NCBI RefSeq assembly: GCF_963678225.1
Contig: NZ_OY782763.1
Coordinates: forward strand, 1,116,001 to 1,180,000
DNA from: an uncultured Cohaesibacter sp.
GTDB taxonomy: Bacteria; Pseudomonadota; Alphaproteobacteria; Rhizobiales; Cohaesibacteraceae
Reading direction: 5' to 3'
Length of the DNA: 64,000 nucleotides
Shown piece by piece: positions 34,634 through 42,504 of this stretch; the first letter of the stretch is position 1, and each line of letters opens with the position of its first letter. Both the position numbers and the translations under genes were made by a program. The notes below the pieces were generated by a model. That model had not been told where the DNA came from. It ran no database searches and saw only the letters and a list, made by a program, of their open reading frames with translations.

Positions 34634-34933
34634 ATGTCCACCAAAGTTAATACGCTTTCTGCAACATTTTTCGCCGGTGCCATTGCCACCATCGTTTCTG
34701 CTGGCGCTCTGACCACATTGTCCGTTGACGGCGCACAGGCTGCCGAAAAGGAAAAATGCTACGGCGTCGCGCTCAAAGGCCAGAATGACTGCAAGGCGGG
34801 TGCAGGCACCACATGTGCAGGCACCTCCACCGAAGACTATCAGGGCAACGCATGGAAACTGGTCCCCAAAGGCACCTGCACGACCATGAAAACCCCGAAC
34901 GGCATGGGCAGCCTGGAACCGATCGAAGGCTGA
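34634..34933 (+). CDS. bufA1: bufferin BufA1 precursor (DUF2282)
   Basis: Precursor of a ribosomally made, modified, copper-binding peptide. 99 residues: signal peptide ([20 protein letters not shown], cleavage near AQA-A), then a core with four cysteines at 42 (EKCYGVA), 53 (NDCKAG), 61 (TTCAGTS) and 82 (KGTCTT), the spacing of bufferin 1. In characterised bufferins some cysteines are converted to thiooxazoles by BufB/BufC. I use the ATG at 34634 with TGGAGA upstream. It heads the bufA1-bufB-bufC-doxX operon. A possible attenuating hairpin follows it, which would allow more precursor than enzyme to be made. Confidence 0.9.
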   Translation: MSTKVNTLSATFFAGAIATIVSAGALTTLSVDGAQAAEKEKCYGVALKGQNDCKAGAGTTCAGTSTEDYQGNAWKLVPKGTCTTMKTPNGMGSLEPIEG

Positions 34934-34980
34934 TTGCACTACGAGCCAGGGCCCTTTTGGCATGGTCATCCGTGCTGGAA

Positions 34981-35019
34981 GGGCTCCTGCCCTGAGTTGA
35001 GCCCGCCCCTCACTTTTTT
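34981..35019 (+). terminator. possible attenuator between bufA1 and bufB
   Basis: GGGCTC (34981-34986) pairs with GAGCCC (34999-35004), followed after a short C-rich stretch by six T at 35014-35019. The stem is short and the T run is displaced, so it may be weak or only partial. It lies in the 164-bp gap between the precursor and the modifying enzymes. Confidence 0.35.
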
Positions 35020-35097
35020 CATCAGCGCCAACTGCGATCACCCTGTCCGCGCTCAATACCAAGTGTGCCCGCCATATCGCTTGAAGGAAACGATCCG

Positions 35098-36027
35098 ATG
35101 CCAAGCTCCCAGATCTCACAGGCCTCATCTGACACCAAACAAAAAAAGATCCCGCCGCGGGCCGGTGTTGGCCTCAAGGCAGAGCATTACCAGACCATTC
35201 TGGAAACCTCGCCAGACATCGGCTGGTTCGAAGTGCATCCTGAAAATTATATGGGTGCCGGAGGCCCTCCGCACCGCTATCTTGGCGAAATCGCTGCGCG
35301 CTATCCCCTTTCCCTGCATGGCGTCGGAGCCTCCATCGGCGCCGACAAGCCGCTCGATACAGATCACATCAATCGCCTCAAGGCCCTCAACGAACGCTAC
35401 GCGCCCGGCCTCTTTTCAGAGCATCTGGCTTGGTCCAGCCATGACGAGGTCTTTTTTAACGACCTGCTACCCGTTCCCTACCGTCAGGACAGCCTTGATC
35501 GTGTCGTTGATCATGTGAACCAGCTACAGGACCATTTGGGCCGACGCATTCTCATTGAGAACCCGTCCGTCTATGTGGCCTTCGAAAGCTCCACCATGTC
35601 GGAAATCACCTTCCTTGAGCGACTGGTCGCGCGCACGGGCTGCGGCCTGCTGCTCGATTGCAACAATGTTTATGTCTCGGCAACCAACCAGAATTATGAC
35701 CCCGTTGCCTATCTTGATGCCTTCCCCGTCGAGCATGTGGGAGAAATTCATCTGGCTGGTTTCGCCCGCGATGAAGATGACGAAGGCGAGCCCCTGCTGA
35801 TCGACGCCCACGACAGAGAAGTCGCTGATGCCGTCTGGGCCCTTTATGACCAGACATTGGCGCGCTCCGGCGCCGTCCCCACGCTGATTGAATGGGACAA
35901 CAACATCCCCGATTGGGACATTCTTTTTGCCGAAGCCATGCGGGCGGAAGACAAGCTGCGGGCACTGCCAACAAAGCTCAAGGAACCAGAGCCAGACCTG
36001 ATTTTGGGGCATCGCCATGTCAGCTAG
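35098..36027 (+). CDS. bufB: bufferin-modifying multinuclear iron oxidase BufB (DUF692/MNIO)
   Basis: Multinuclear non-heme iron-dependent oxidase of 309 residues that converts cysteines of BufA to thiooxazoles. A TIM-barrel metal site is seen in HPENYMGAGGPP, LHGVGASIG, FSEHLAWSSHDEV, LIENPSVY, LLDCNNVYVSA, GEIHLAGFA, DAHDREV and LIEWDNNIPDW, all with His, Glu, Asp or Asn ligands. The ATG at 35098 has AAGGAAA upstream; a GTG at 35065 would add 11 residues. It overlaps bufC by 11 bp, so enzyme and partner are coupled. Confidence 0.92.
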   Translation: MPSSQISQASSDTKQKKIPPRAGVGLKAEHYQTILETSPDIGWFEVHPENYMGAGGPPHRYLGEIAARYPLSLHGVGASIGADKPLDTDHINRLKALNERYAPGLFSEHLAWSSHDEVFFNDLLPVPYRQDSLDRVVDHVNQLQDHLGRRILIENPSVYVAFESSTMSEITFLERLVARTGCGLLLDCNNVYVSATNQNYDPVAYLDAFPVEHVGEIHLAGFARDEDDEGEPLLIDAHDREVADAVWALYDQTLARSGAVPTLIEWDNNIPDWDILFAEAMRAEDKLRALPTKLKEPEPDLILGHRHVS

Positions 36028-36883
36028 CCCGTCCCTTCATACAGCGCAGGCCTCTTTTTCCAGCGCTCTGATAAAGCCCGATCACCCCACACCGGATGAT
36101 GTGGTCGGCCCAAAGCCGGAGAAGAAGGCGCAAAAGCGCTTCGGAGTCTATCGCAACAATGTGATTGTCAGCCTCACAGAGGCGCTGATGGCTTCCTTTC
36201 CCACCATTAAGGCGTTAGTCGGGGAAGACTATTTCCGCGCCATGGCCCGCGTCTACATCACCAGCCACCCGCCGCGCACCGCCATGCTCAGCCGCTATGG
36301 CGACCTGTTCGCCAGCTTTCTGGATGTCTTCGAACCTGTACAGGCCTTTCCCTATCTGGGCGATGTGGCCGGCATCGAATTTGCATGGCAAGAAGCCTAT
36401 CATGCCGCAGATCAATCCCCGCTTGATCCGACCAGCTTGCAACAGGTTCCACCAGACCGTCTGGCGGAGCTAACCTTCACGCTCCATCCGGCCTGTCGCC
36501 TTCTGGCTTCACCTCACCCCGCTTACAGCATTTGGGCAGCCCACAAGCAAGACAACCCGCAAGAGGCAATGGCCTCCTTGCCCCAAGAGCCGGAGGATTG
36601 CCTCATCACGCGCCCATACTGGGACGTCATGACGATTAAGCTCCCTGCTGGCGGCTTTGCTTTTCTCAAAGCGCTCAGAGAAGGACTAACGCTTCGTCAG
36701 GCTGCAGCGGCCGCCCTTGAAGCAGCACCAGCCTTTGACTTCGCGCGCAATCTGGGTGGTCTTCTGGAAACCGGCGTCTTGGCTGGGCTTCACCTTCCCT
36801 CCATCGACGCAAAAGGCCAGACAGAGCCAGAACCACGCCACGATGACAACCCCAGCCAGCATCACGAAAGCGAACCACGATGA
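36017..36883 (+). CDS. bufC: bufferin-modification partner BufC (DUF2063)
   Basis: Partner protein of BufB, 288 residues, which in characterised systems presents the precursor peptide. The N-terminal DUF2063 domain is visible in RFGVYRNNVIVSLTEALMASFPTIKALVGEDYFRAMARVYI and LFASFLDVFEPVQAFPYLGDVAGIEFAWQEAYHA. The C-terminal third is a winged-helix-like region (LREGLTLRQAAAAALEAAPAFDFARNLGGLLETG). It is called DNA-binding in databases, but its operon place points to peptide recognition. The stop overlaps the doxX start as ATGA. Confidence 0.9.
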   Translation: MSASPSLHTAQASFSSALIKPDHPTPDDVVGPKPEKKAQKRFGVYRNNVIVSLTEALMASFPTIKALVGEDYFRAMARVYITSHPPRTAMLSRYGDLFASFLDVFEPVQAFPYLGDVAGIEFAWQEAYHAADQSPLDPTSLQQVPPDRLAELTFTLHPACRLLASPHPAYSIWAAHKQDNPQEAMASLPQEPEDCLITRPYWDVMTIKLPAGGFAFLKALREGLTLRQAAAAALEAAPAFDFARNLGGLLETGVLAGLHLPSIDAKGQTEPEPRHDDNPSQHHESEPR

Positions 36884-37455
36884 CCATCCTTTCCGCAGCC
36901 ACGTCGCTTCATGTCCGCCTGTTTGGCTGGCTAGAGCACCAACTGGAACCATGGTTCCTCGGCCTTAGTGCCCGGTTGATCTTTTCCAGTGTGCTGTTGT
37001 TCTATTTCCTCAACTCAGCACTGACCAAGGTGGGGGATGGCCCCTTGGGGCTCTTTTCGCCCTCAATCGGAGCCTACGCCCAAATCGTACCTCCCGTTGC
37101 TGAAGCGGCTGGCTATGACACCAGTCAGATTGCCTTTTTGCCGTGGGGTGTTATCGTGCTAGCAGGGACCCTCGCAGAATTCATCCTACCGATCCTTATC
37201 CTTATCGGGCTTGCCACCCGTCTTGCCGCCATCGCTTTCATCGGCTTCATCGCGGTGATGACCTTTGTCGATATCCAGTTTCATGGAGTGGAAGCAGAGA
37301 CCATCGGGCATCTGTTTGACAACGTCCACAATTCGGCCATTCTAGACCAGCGCCTGCTCTGGTTGATGCCGCTGTTGCTGCTCATCATAAAAGGCCCCGG
37401 AACCCTGTCTGTGGACCATTTTCTGGCCCGCTGGCGGCGTCCGGAAACAGGTTAG
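36880..37455 (+). CDS. DoxX family membrane protein of the bufferin operon
   Basis: Inner-membrane protein of 191 residues with four helices: LSARLIFSSVLLFYFLNSALTKVG, PWGVIVLAGTLAEFILPILILIGLATR, LAAIAFIGFIAVMTFVDIQFH and LLWLMPLLLLIIKGPG. DoxX proteins are regular members of bufferin operons; a role in redox chemistry or export of the modification is proposed but not settled. ATGA overlap with bufC supports translation as a unit. Confidence 0.88.
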   Translation: MTILSAATSLHVRLFGWLEHQLEPWFLGLSARLIFSSVLLFYFLNSALTKVGDGPLGLFSPSIGAYAQIVPPVAEAAGYDTSQIAFLPWGVIVLAGTLAEFILPILILIGLATRLAAIAFIGFIAVMTFVDIQFHGVEAETIGHLFDNVHNSAILDQRLLWLMPLLLLIIKGPGTLSVDHFLARWRRPETG

Positions 37456-37539
37456 CATCAAGCACCCTTTTCCCTTGACCTTGAGGCGACAAAACTGTCG
37501 TATAGGCAGCAAAAGACGTCCCACCTCAAGGATCAAATC

Positions 37540-38592
37540 ATGTATTTTGCCAGCGACAACTGGGCCGGAGCCTCCGAGCCTATCATGAACGCGTTGATGC
37601 GCTACAAAGATGGCTATGAGCCCGCCTACGGCGATGGCCCCATCTGCGAATCCATCGAGCAGCGTTTTCAGGAGATTTTCGAAACGGATTGTTCTGTTTT
37701 TGTAGTGGGCACCGGCACCGCCGCCAACGCATTGGCGCTTTCCGCCCTCACAGGCCCGGCCGGAACCGTCTTCTGCCACAAGGAAGCCCACATCCGCGTC
37801 GACGAATGCGGCGCCCCGGAATTTCTCACCTCTGGTGCCCGCATGTGGGGGCTGGAGGGCAGGCACGGCAAACTGAGCCGCGAAGCGCTGCAAACCGGGT
37901 TTCAGGAAGTGCCCCATGGCGTGGTGCATCACGGTCAGCCAAGCGCTGTGTCCCTCACTCAGGCCACCGAGGTTGGTACGCTCTACAGCGTCGAGGAAAT
38001 CACCCAGCTCTCCGCACAGGCCAAGGATAACGGCCTTGCCCTGCATATGGATGGCGCCCGCTTTGCCAATGCCCTCGTTACACTGGGTGTAACCCCTGCA
38101 GAGATGACATGGAAAGCCGGTGTCGACGTGCTCTCCTTTGGAGCCACCAAGAATGGTGCATGGTGCGCGGAAGCCGTGGTCTTCTTCAATAAGGACTATG
38201 CCAAGGATTTCATCTATCGCCGCAAACGCGCCGGCCAACTCTTCTCGAAAATGCGCTTTGCAGCCGCCCAGTTTGAAGGGTATTTCGAAAATGACCATTG
38301 GCTGGACAATGCGCGACATTCCAACGCAATGGCAGCAAAGCTGGTCAAAGGACTTGAGGCGATGGATCACACCCGCGTCGCCTGGCCGAGCGGATCCAAT
38401 GAAGTCTTTGCCATCGTTCCCAAACAGGCCGCTCAGAAAGCGACGGCTGCGGGTGCTGTTTTCTATGATTGGCCAAGCTTCGGCCTTGATCCGGAAGAAT
38501 GCCCGGGCGAGGATGAAGTCCTGTTGCGCCTGGTCAGCTCTTTCTCGACCACGACAGAAGAAGTCGATCAGTTCCTTGACTGCCTGAAATAA
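37540..38592 (+). CDS. ltaE: low-specificity L-threonine aldolase
   Basis: Pyridoxal-phosphate enzyme of 350 residues that splits L-threonine or L-allo-threonine into glycine and acetaldehyde. The fold-type I marks are GTGTAANALAL for phosphate binding, HMDGARFAN with Asp171, and the Schiff-base lysine Lys204 in LSFGATKNGAWCAE. The N-terminal FASDNWAGASEPI and GDGPICESIEQRF fit the family. The ATG at 37540 has AAGGA upstream. It ends at a good terminator and appears to be a single gene. Confidence 0.93.
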   Translation: MYFASDNWAGASEPIMNALMRYKDGYEPAYGDGPICESIEQRFQEIFETDCSVFVVGTGTAANALALSALTGPAGTVFCHKEAHIRVDECGAPEFLTSGARMWGLEGRHGKLSREALQTGFQEVPHGVVHHGQPSAVSLTQATEVGTLYSVEEITQLSAQAKDNGLALHMDGARFANALVTLGVTPAEMTWKAGVDVLSFGATKNGAWCAEAVVFFNKDYAKDFIYRRKRAGQLFSKMRFAAAQFEGYFENDHWLDNARHSNAMAAKLVKGLEAMDHTRVAWPSGSNEVFAIVPKQAAQKATAAGAVFYDWPSFGLDPEECPGEDEVLLRLVSSFSTTTEEVDQFLDCLK

Positions 38593-38627
38593 GCAGGGCT
38601 CAGATTAGCCAGCAAAAAGCCAAAATC

Positions 38628-38662
38628 AAAAAAGCGCTCGACCGGATGGAAGAGCGCTTTTT
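38628..38662 (+). terminator. rho-independent terminator of ltaE
   Basis: AAAAAAGCGCTC and GAGCGCTTTTT form a perfect stem with a 12-nt loop and a T run, 36 bp after the ltaE stop. The A run on the other side may also serve the convergent hsp20 gene. Confidence 0.85.
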
Positions 38663-38802
38663 CTGTGAGAGTGACTGCCGGAAGCGGCATGAAATTGGGC
38701 TCCTTCCGACAATCGATCTTGAGACGAAGAAGCGTGGGCGGCCCAATTAAGGGCCACCGGTCGCGCCCGACCTTTAGAAGCCGGGTGACATTCTGTCGGA
38801 AA

Positions 38803-39276
38803 TTAGTGCTTGGAGCCTTCAATGACTGTTGGGTCATTATCGCTATCAGACGAGCGGATCTCGATCTGGCGCGGTTTCATGGCTTCAGGGATTTCACGTT
38901 TGAGGTCAATGTGAAGCAGACCATGCTCCATACTTGCCCCTTCAACCTGCATATAGTCGGCGAGCTGGAACTGACGTTCAAAGGCACGCGAGGCGATGCC
39001 GCGGTGCAGATAGTCCTTTTCCTTTTCGTCTTCCTCGATAACTTTCTCACCGGTTACCTTGAGCGCGTTCTCTTTCACTTCAATGGAAAGATCCTTCTCG
39101 GAGAAACCGGCAACAGCCATCGAAATACGATAGGAATTCTCAGCCAGACGTTCGATGTTGTAAGGTGGATAGGATGGAGTGCTACTGTCCGGGCCGGTTA
39201 CGGTGTCCAGCATGGAGAAGAGCTTGTCAAAGCCAACAGTAGAGCGATAGAGCGGAGTAAGATCGTAGTGACGCAT
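38803..39276 (-). CDS. Hsp20/alpha-crystallin small heat-shock protein (IbpA-like)
   Basis: Cytoplasmic ATP-independent chaperone of 157 residues. The N-terminal MRHYDLTPLYRSTVGFDKLF and the crystallin domain (YPPYNIERLAENSYRISMAVAGFSEKDLSIEV, RGIASRAFERQFQLADYMQVEGASMEHGLLHIDL) are the IbpA/HspH type found in rhizobia; the ERXXXFQL-like FERQFQLAD is intact. The C-terminal I-x-I motif is IEIRSS. The leader contains hairpins that can sequester the ribosome site, as in ROSE thermometers. It probably works with a Clp/DnaK network not seen here. Confidence 0.93.
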   Translation of the reverse strand: MRHYDLTPLYRSTVGFDKLFSMLDTVTGPDSSTPSYPPYNIERLAENSYRISMAVAGFSEKDLSIEVKENALKVTGEKVIEEDEKEKDYLHRGIASRAFERQFQLADYMQVEGASMEHGLLHIDLKREIPEAMKPRQIEIRSSDSDNDPTVIEGSKH

Positions 39277-39284
39277 AATAAAGT

Positions 39285-39377
39285 CCTCCTTTGAGCGACA
39301 AAAATTGCGTTATTTCGCTACTCCTTCCCCCTTCTCAAGGCGGGAAGGAAATGAAGCCGGAGCCGTTTTGGCCTCCG
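39285..39377 (-). promoter_or_regulatory. candidate ROSE-like RNA thermometer in the hsp20 leader
   Basis: On the minus strand CCGCCTTGAG (complement of 39334-39343) can pair with CTCAAAGGAGG (complement of 39285-39295), which includes the AAGGAGG ribosome site of hsp20, with one bulge and one mismatch. A second hairpin lies upstream (complement of about 39357-39377, GGAGGCC with GGCTCC). This arrangement resembles ROSE elements, although the exact UYGCU motif was not seen. Confidence 0.45.
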
Positions 39378-39600
39378 ACACTATTCGATATGGAAATGCC
39401 TCAAATGCATTTCAAGCCCCCCAATAAATTTTTTGAAAATGGCAGGATTGTGCCGATTAAGTCCCCTGCCACAAAACTGCCATGTTGCTGAATTCGACAT
39501 GAACAGCCCTTTCCGAATGGGTTCAGGAAGCCTTTGCTACCTTGTTTTCATAACAACGACGGCACAGACCGAACCGAACAGAAAAAGGAAAGGCAAGACA

Positions 39601-40260
39601 ATGAAACTGACAGCAATCGCACTTCCCATCATGATCGCATTCACCGTTTGCCAACCAGCACAGGCGCGCGACTATTCCCATGACTCAAGCCGCTTCTACC
39701 GGATTTATGGATCGGGCCAGATCGTAACGCACCAGAATGATCGCCCCCAAGTCCGTAAGGCTCACAAGCCCAAAGTCACGAAAAAGGTCATCCGCAACAA
39801 AACCGTCGAGCGGAAAGTCATTCGCAACGCCAATGGCAAAAAGACCATCGTCAAGAAAACCACCGTCAACCGGAAAGTCATCAAGAAGAAAGTCGTTCGC
39901 GCACCGAAGGCTCTCAAGACCTATTCTCGCCACGACATCAAGCTTATCGCACAGCGCAGTGGCTATCGCGATATCAGTGACTACTCCCTGCGCGGTAATG
40001 TCGCTTCGATGAAGGCCCGTGACAGACTGGGTCGTCCGTATCTTCTGGAAATCAGCGCCCGCACCGGCAACTTCATCAAGCAGGCGCGTCTGGCAGCCGA
40101 ACGACCACACCACAACTGGAGCAACGACCGCCACTATTCCGGCCGCTATTCACACAGCTATGGCAGCACCCATTCGCGCCCAAGCGATGATGTGAACTAC
40201 TCCTTTATTCTGCGCCTCAATTCCTTTCTGAATCAGGGGCAAGCCTACTGGGCCTTCTAA
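39601..40260 (+). CDS. exported basic protein with a PepSY-like C-terminal region
   Basis: Protein of 219 residues with a signal peptide (MKLTAIALPIMIAFTVCQPAQA-RD). Residues about 50-105 are strikingly basic and repetitive, with KKVIRNKTVERKVIRN and KKTIVKKTTVNRKVIKKKVV. This is followed by a region similar in pattern to PepSY-like domains (YSRHDIKLIAQRSGYRDISDYSLRG and DRLGRPYLLEISARTGNFIKQ). The His/Ser-rich tail ends in WAF. I do not know a named homologue. The ATG at 39601 has GGAAAGG upstream; it stands alone, followed by a hairpin. A role in the envelope is likely because it is exported. Confidence 0.8.
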   Translation: MKLTAIALPIMIAFTVCQPAQARDYSHDSSRFYRIYGSGQIVTHQNDRPQVRKAHKPKVTKKVIRNKTVERKVIRNANGKKTIVKKTTVNRKVIKKKVVRAPKALKTYSRHDIKLIAQRSGYRDISDYSLRGNVASMKARDRLGRPYLLEISARTGNFIKQARLAAERPHHNWSNDRHYSGRYSHSYGSTHSRPSDDVNYSFILRLNSFLNQGQAYWAF

Positions 40261-40279
40261 GCACTCCGTCCTCAGTATA

Positions 40280-40301
40280 CGGCCCCACTTCTGTGGGGCC
40301 G
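40280..40301 (+). terminator. probable terminator hairpin
   Basis: CGGCCCCAC and GTGGGGCCG form a perfect 9-bp stem with a 4-nt loop, 20 bp after the stop of the basic exported protein. No clear T run follows, so it may be a weak terminator or RNA stabiliser. Confidence 0.55.
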
Positions 40302-40454
40302 ATTGGCATGCGCCGCACCATTCTCCCTCCTTGAGGCGTTCAGCTCTACGGTTATGCGTGAAAAACCCGAGCAATGGGCATTTTCCCCTCCCATCGAGAT
40401 CACTTTTCGCTAAACTGCATGTCAAAAGGGCTTTTAAAGGCGTCTGGGGCAAAT

Positions 40455-41441
40455 ATGCAGCTGAATAATCTTGACAAATTTCCCGAGCTGGCAGATGGCG
40501 TCTGCCATGAAATGGTCTGCTGGGATCAGCACAAAGTGCGCGTTGCCCGCTGGCCATCGCTGTCCCCCGATCCAAAAGGCACGATTTGCCTGCTACACGG
40601 CCGGTCCGAATTCATCGAAAAATATTATGAAGTCATCACCGAATTACGCCAGCGCGGCTTTGCCGTTGCCACCATAGATTGGCGCGGACAAGGCTTATCA
40701 GACCGCCTGACCCGCAATGGTATGAAAGGACATGTTCGCCGCTTTTCCGATTATGGCAAGGATCTCAAGCAGTTCATCGAAGAGGTAATCTTGCCCGACT
40801 GTCCGCCCCCCTGCTTTGCCCTCAGCCACTCTATGGGCGGGCTCATTCTGCTATCCAATTTGCCCGACCTCAGGATCAAGATTGATCGCGCAGTGCTCTG
40901 CGCTCCTCTGATTGAACTCTCAACAGGGGGGCACAGCCTTTTGGGGATCAAGCCGCGCCAATCCACTATTCGAAGATTGGCAGGATTTCTGCGTTATTTG
41001 GGGTTTGGTGAAAGCTATGTGCCTGGCGCCAGCCACACACCTTTTGACCGGCAGGGCTTTTACACCAATCAGCTCACTTCAGACGGCCCTCGCTATGACA
41101 GGAACCGCCAATTTCTCATCGATTGCCCGGCGCTGGGGATCGGCGGACCGACAGTTCTATGGACCCATGAAACCTGCAAGGCGATGGACAGCCTGCAATC
41201 GAGCGATTACCAATCCTCTATTCACACCCCCGTGCTCATCGTCACAGCAGGCAACGATACAGTGGTCAACTCGGCCGCAGCCGAACTGTTTGCCAAAACC
41301 ACACGGGCAGCAGGCGCCATCTCAATTACCGGCAGCAAGCATGAAATCATGATGGAGCGCGAGATCATTCGCGAACAATTCTGGGCTGCCTTTGACAGCT
41401 TCATTCCCGGAGAGAACACGCTCAGGCAGGAAAGCGCCTGA
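40455..41441 (+). CDS. alpha/beta hydrolase, lysophospholipase L2-like
   Basis: Alpha/beta-fold hydrolase of 328 residues similar to PldB-type lysophospholipases and monoacylglycerol lipases. The nucleophile elbow is SHSMGG, the acid is in VTAGNDTVVN and the His in SKHEIMME. LLHGRSEFIEKYYEVITELRQRGF and DWRGQGLSDR are family motifs. I chose the ATG at 40455 (MQLNNLDKF) with GGGG upstream; earlier in-frame ATGs at 40419 and 40374 lack a clear ribosome site. No signal peptide, so it is cytoplasmic or membrane-associated. Single gene, convergent with hisN. Confidence 0.88.
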   Translation: MQLNNLDKFPELADGVCHEMVCWDQHKVRVARWPSLSPDPKGTICLLHGRSEFIEKYYEVITELRQRGFAVATIDWRGQGLSDRLTRNGMKGHVRRFSDYGKDLKQFIEEVILPDCPPPCFALSHSMGGLILLSNLPDLRIKIDRAVLCAPLIELSTGGHSLLGIKPRQSTIRRLAGFLRYLGFGESYVPGASHTPFDRQGFYTNQLTSDGPRYDRNRQFLIDCPALGIGGPTVLWTHETCKAMDSLQSSDYQSSIHTPVLIVTAGNDTVVNSAAAELFAKTTRAAGAISITGSKHEIMMEREIIREQFWAAFDSFIPGENTLRQESA

Positions 41442-41491
41442 GCGATATAATGCGCACGGAAACGCATCTTTAAAAATGCCAGAAGGCTTTC

Positions 41492-42283
41492 TCAGCTTTC
41501 ATTTGCAAGAAGATCAAGCACCGACTGATGCAGATCAGGGTCGCCCGTTGCAACCACCTGTCCGCCATCAAAGGCAGAGCCACCCTGCCAGTTAGTGACC
41601 ACACCGCCAGCCCCTTCGATCAGCGGAATTAGCGGCGCAATATCAACCGGCTTCAAGGCCGCTTCAATCACCAGATCCACCATGCCGATGGCCAGCATGC
41701 AATAGGCGTAGCAATCAACCCCATAGCGCGACAGACGCACGGCATCCTCGACGCGCTGAAAGGCCTTAAGCTCATCAGGGGCAAAGATATCCGGAGCGGT
41801 TGTGAACAAAGTCGCATCACTGATCGCCTTGCAAGACCGTGTCTTCACCGGCCGCTTTCCATCCGGTCCCTGATAAAAGGCATTCTTGCCGTCGCCGAAA
41901 AAGCGTTCCTTGGTGAAAGGCTGGCTCATCATGCCAAGGCTCTGACCGCCGGAATGACGATAGCCGATCAACGTGCCCCATGTTGGCAAGCCGGAGATAA
42001 AGGCGCGCGTGCCATCAATCGGGTCAAGAACCCATAGGCCATCGGCATCAAGATCCTTGCCCTCGAATTCTTCCCCCAGAATGCCATGGCTTGGAAACTG
42101 CTCCTGAATAAGCCCACGCAGTTTCAACTCAGCTTGTTTGTCCGCATCGGTCACCGGATCAAAGCCTCCATCGAGCTTGTTTTCAATCTCGATGGCCTTG
42201 CGGAAAAGCGGCATGACCGTATCTCCGGCCAGATCAGCGAGTTGGTGCAGAAAATCAAAATCCGGTGCGCGCTCAATGCTCAT
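41492..42283 (-). CDS. hisN: histidinol-phosphatase, inositol monophosphatase family (HisN)
   Basis: Magnesium-dependent phosphatase of 263 residues. The metal sites are visible: FDPVTDADKQAE, LGEEFEGKDL with the conserved Glu-Glu, and WVLDPIDGTRAFISGLPTWGTLIGY. The late motif VDLVIEAALKPVDIAPLIPLIEGAGGVVTNW completes the site. The DPIDGTRAFISG form is typical for alphaproteobacterial HisN that removes phosphate from histidinol phosphate, though closely related inositol monophosphatases share most of it. Start ATG at 42281-42283 has a weak ribosome site. Confidence 0.87.
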   Translation of the reverse strand: MSIERAPDFDFLHQLADLAGDTVMPLFRKAIEIENKLDGGFDPVTDADKQAELKLRGLIQEQFPSHGILGEEFEGKDLDADGLWVLDPIDGTRAFISGLPTWGTLIGYRHSGGQSLGMMSQPFTKERFFGDGKNAFYQGPDGKRPVKTRSCKAISDATLFTTAPDIFAPDELKAFQRVEDAVRLSRYGVDCYAYCMLAIGMVDLVIEAALKPVDIAPLIPLIEGAGGVVTNWQGGSAFDGGQVVATGDPDLHQSVLDLLANES

Positions 42284-42504
42284 GATGAAAGTTCCAATTT
42301 GCTAACGGTCCGAAGGCTTAAAGCGAAAAGCGCAAGATGAACGCTCTCCGCCCTCTTCGGTAGAGGATCGAAATGAAGACATGCAAGACCATGTTAAGGG
42401 CCTTGTTTCTGTATGGGAAAGACTCTTACCCAATGAGACGCAGAGGGGCAATCACAGATCAGGCAAAGGGGCCAAAAGCACAGCTCTCAATACACAAAAC
42501 AGGT

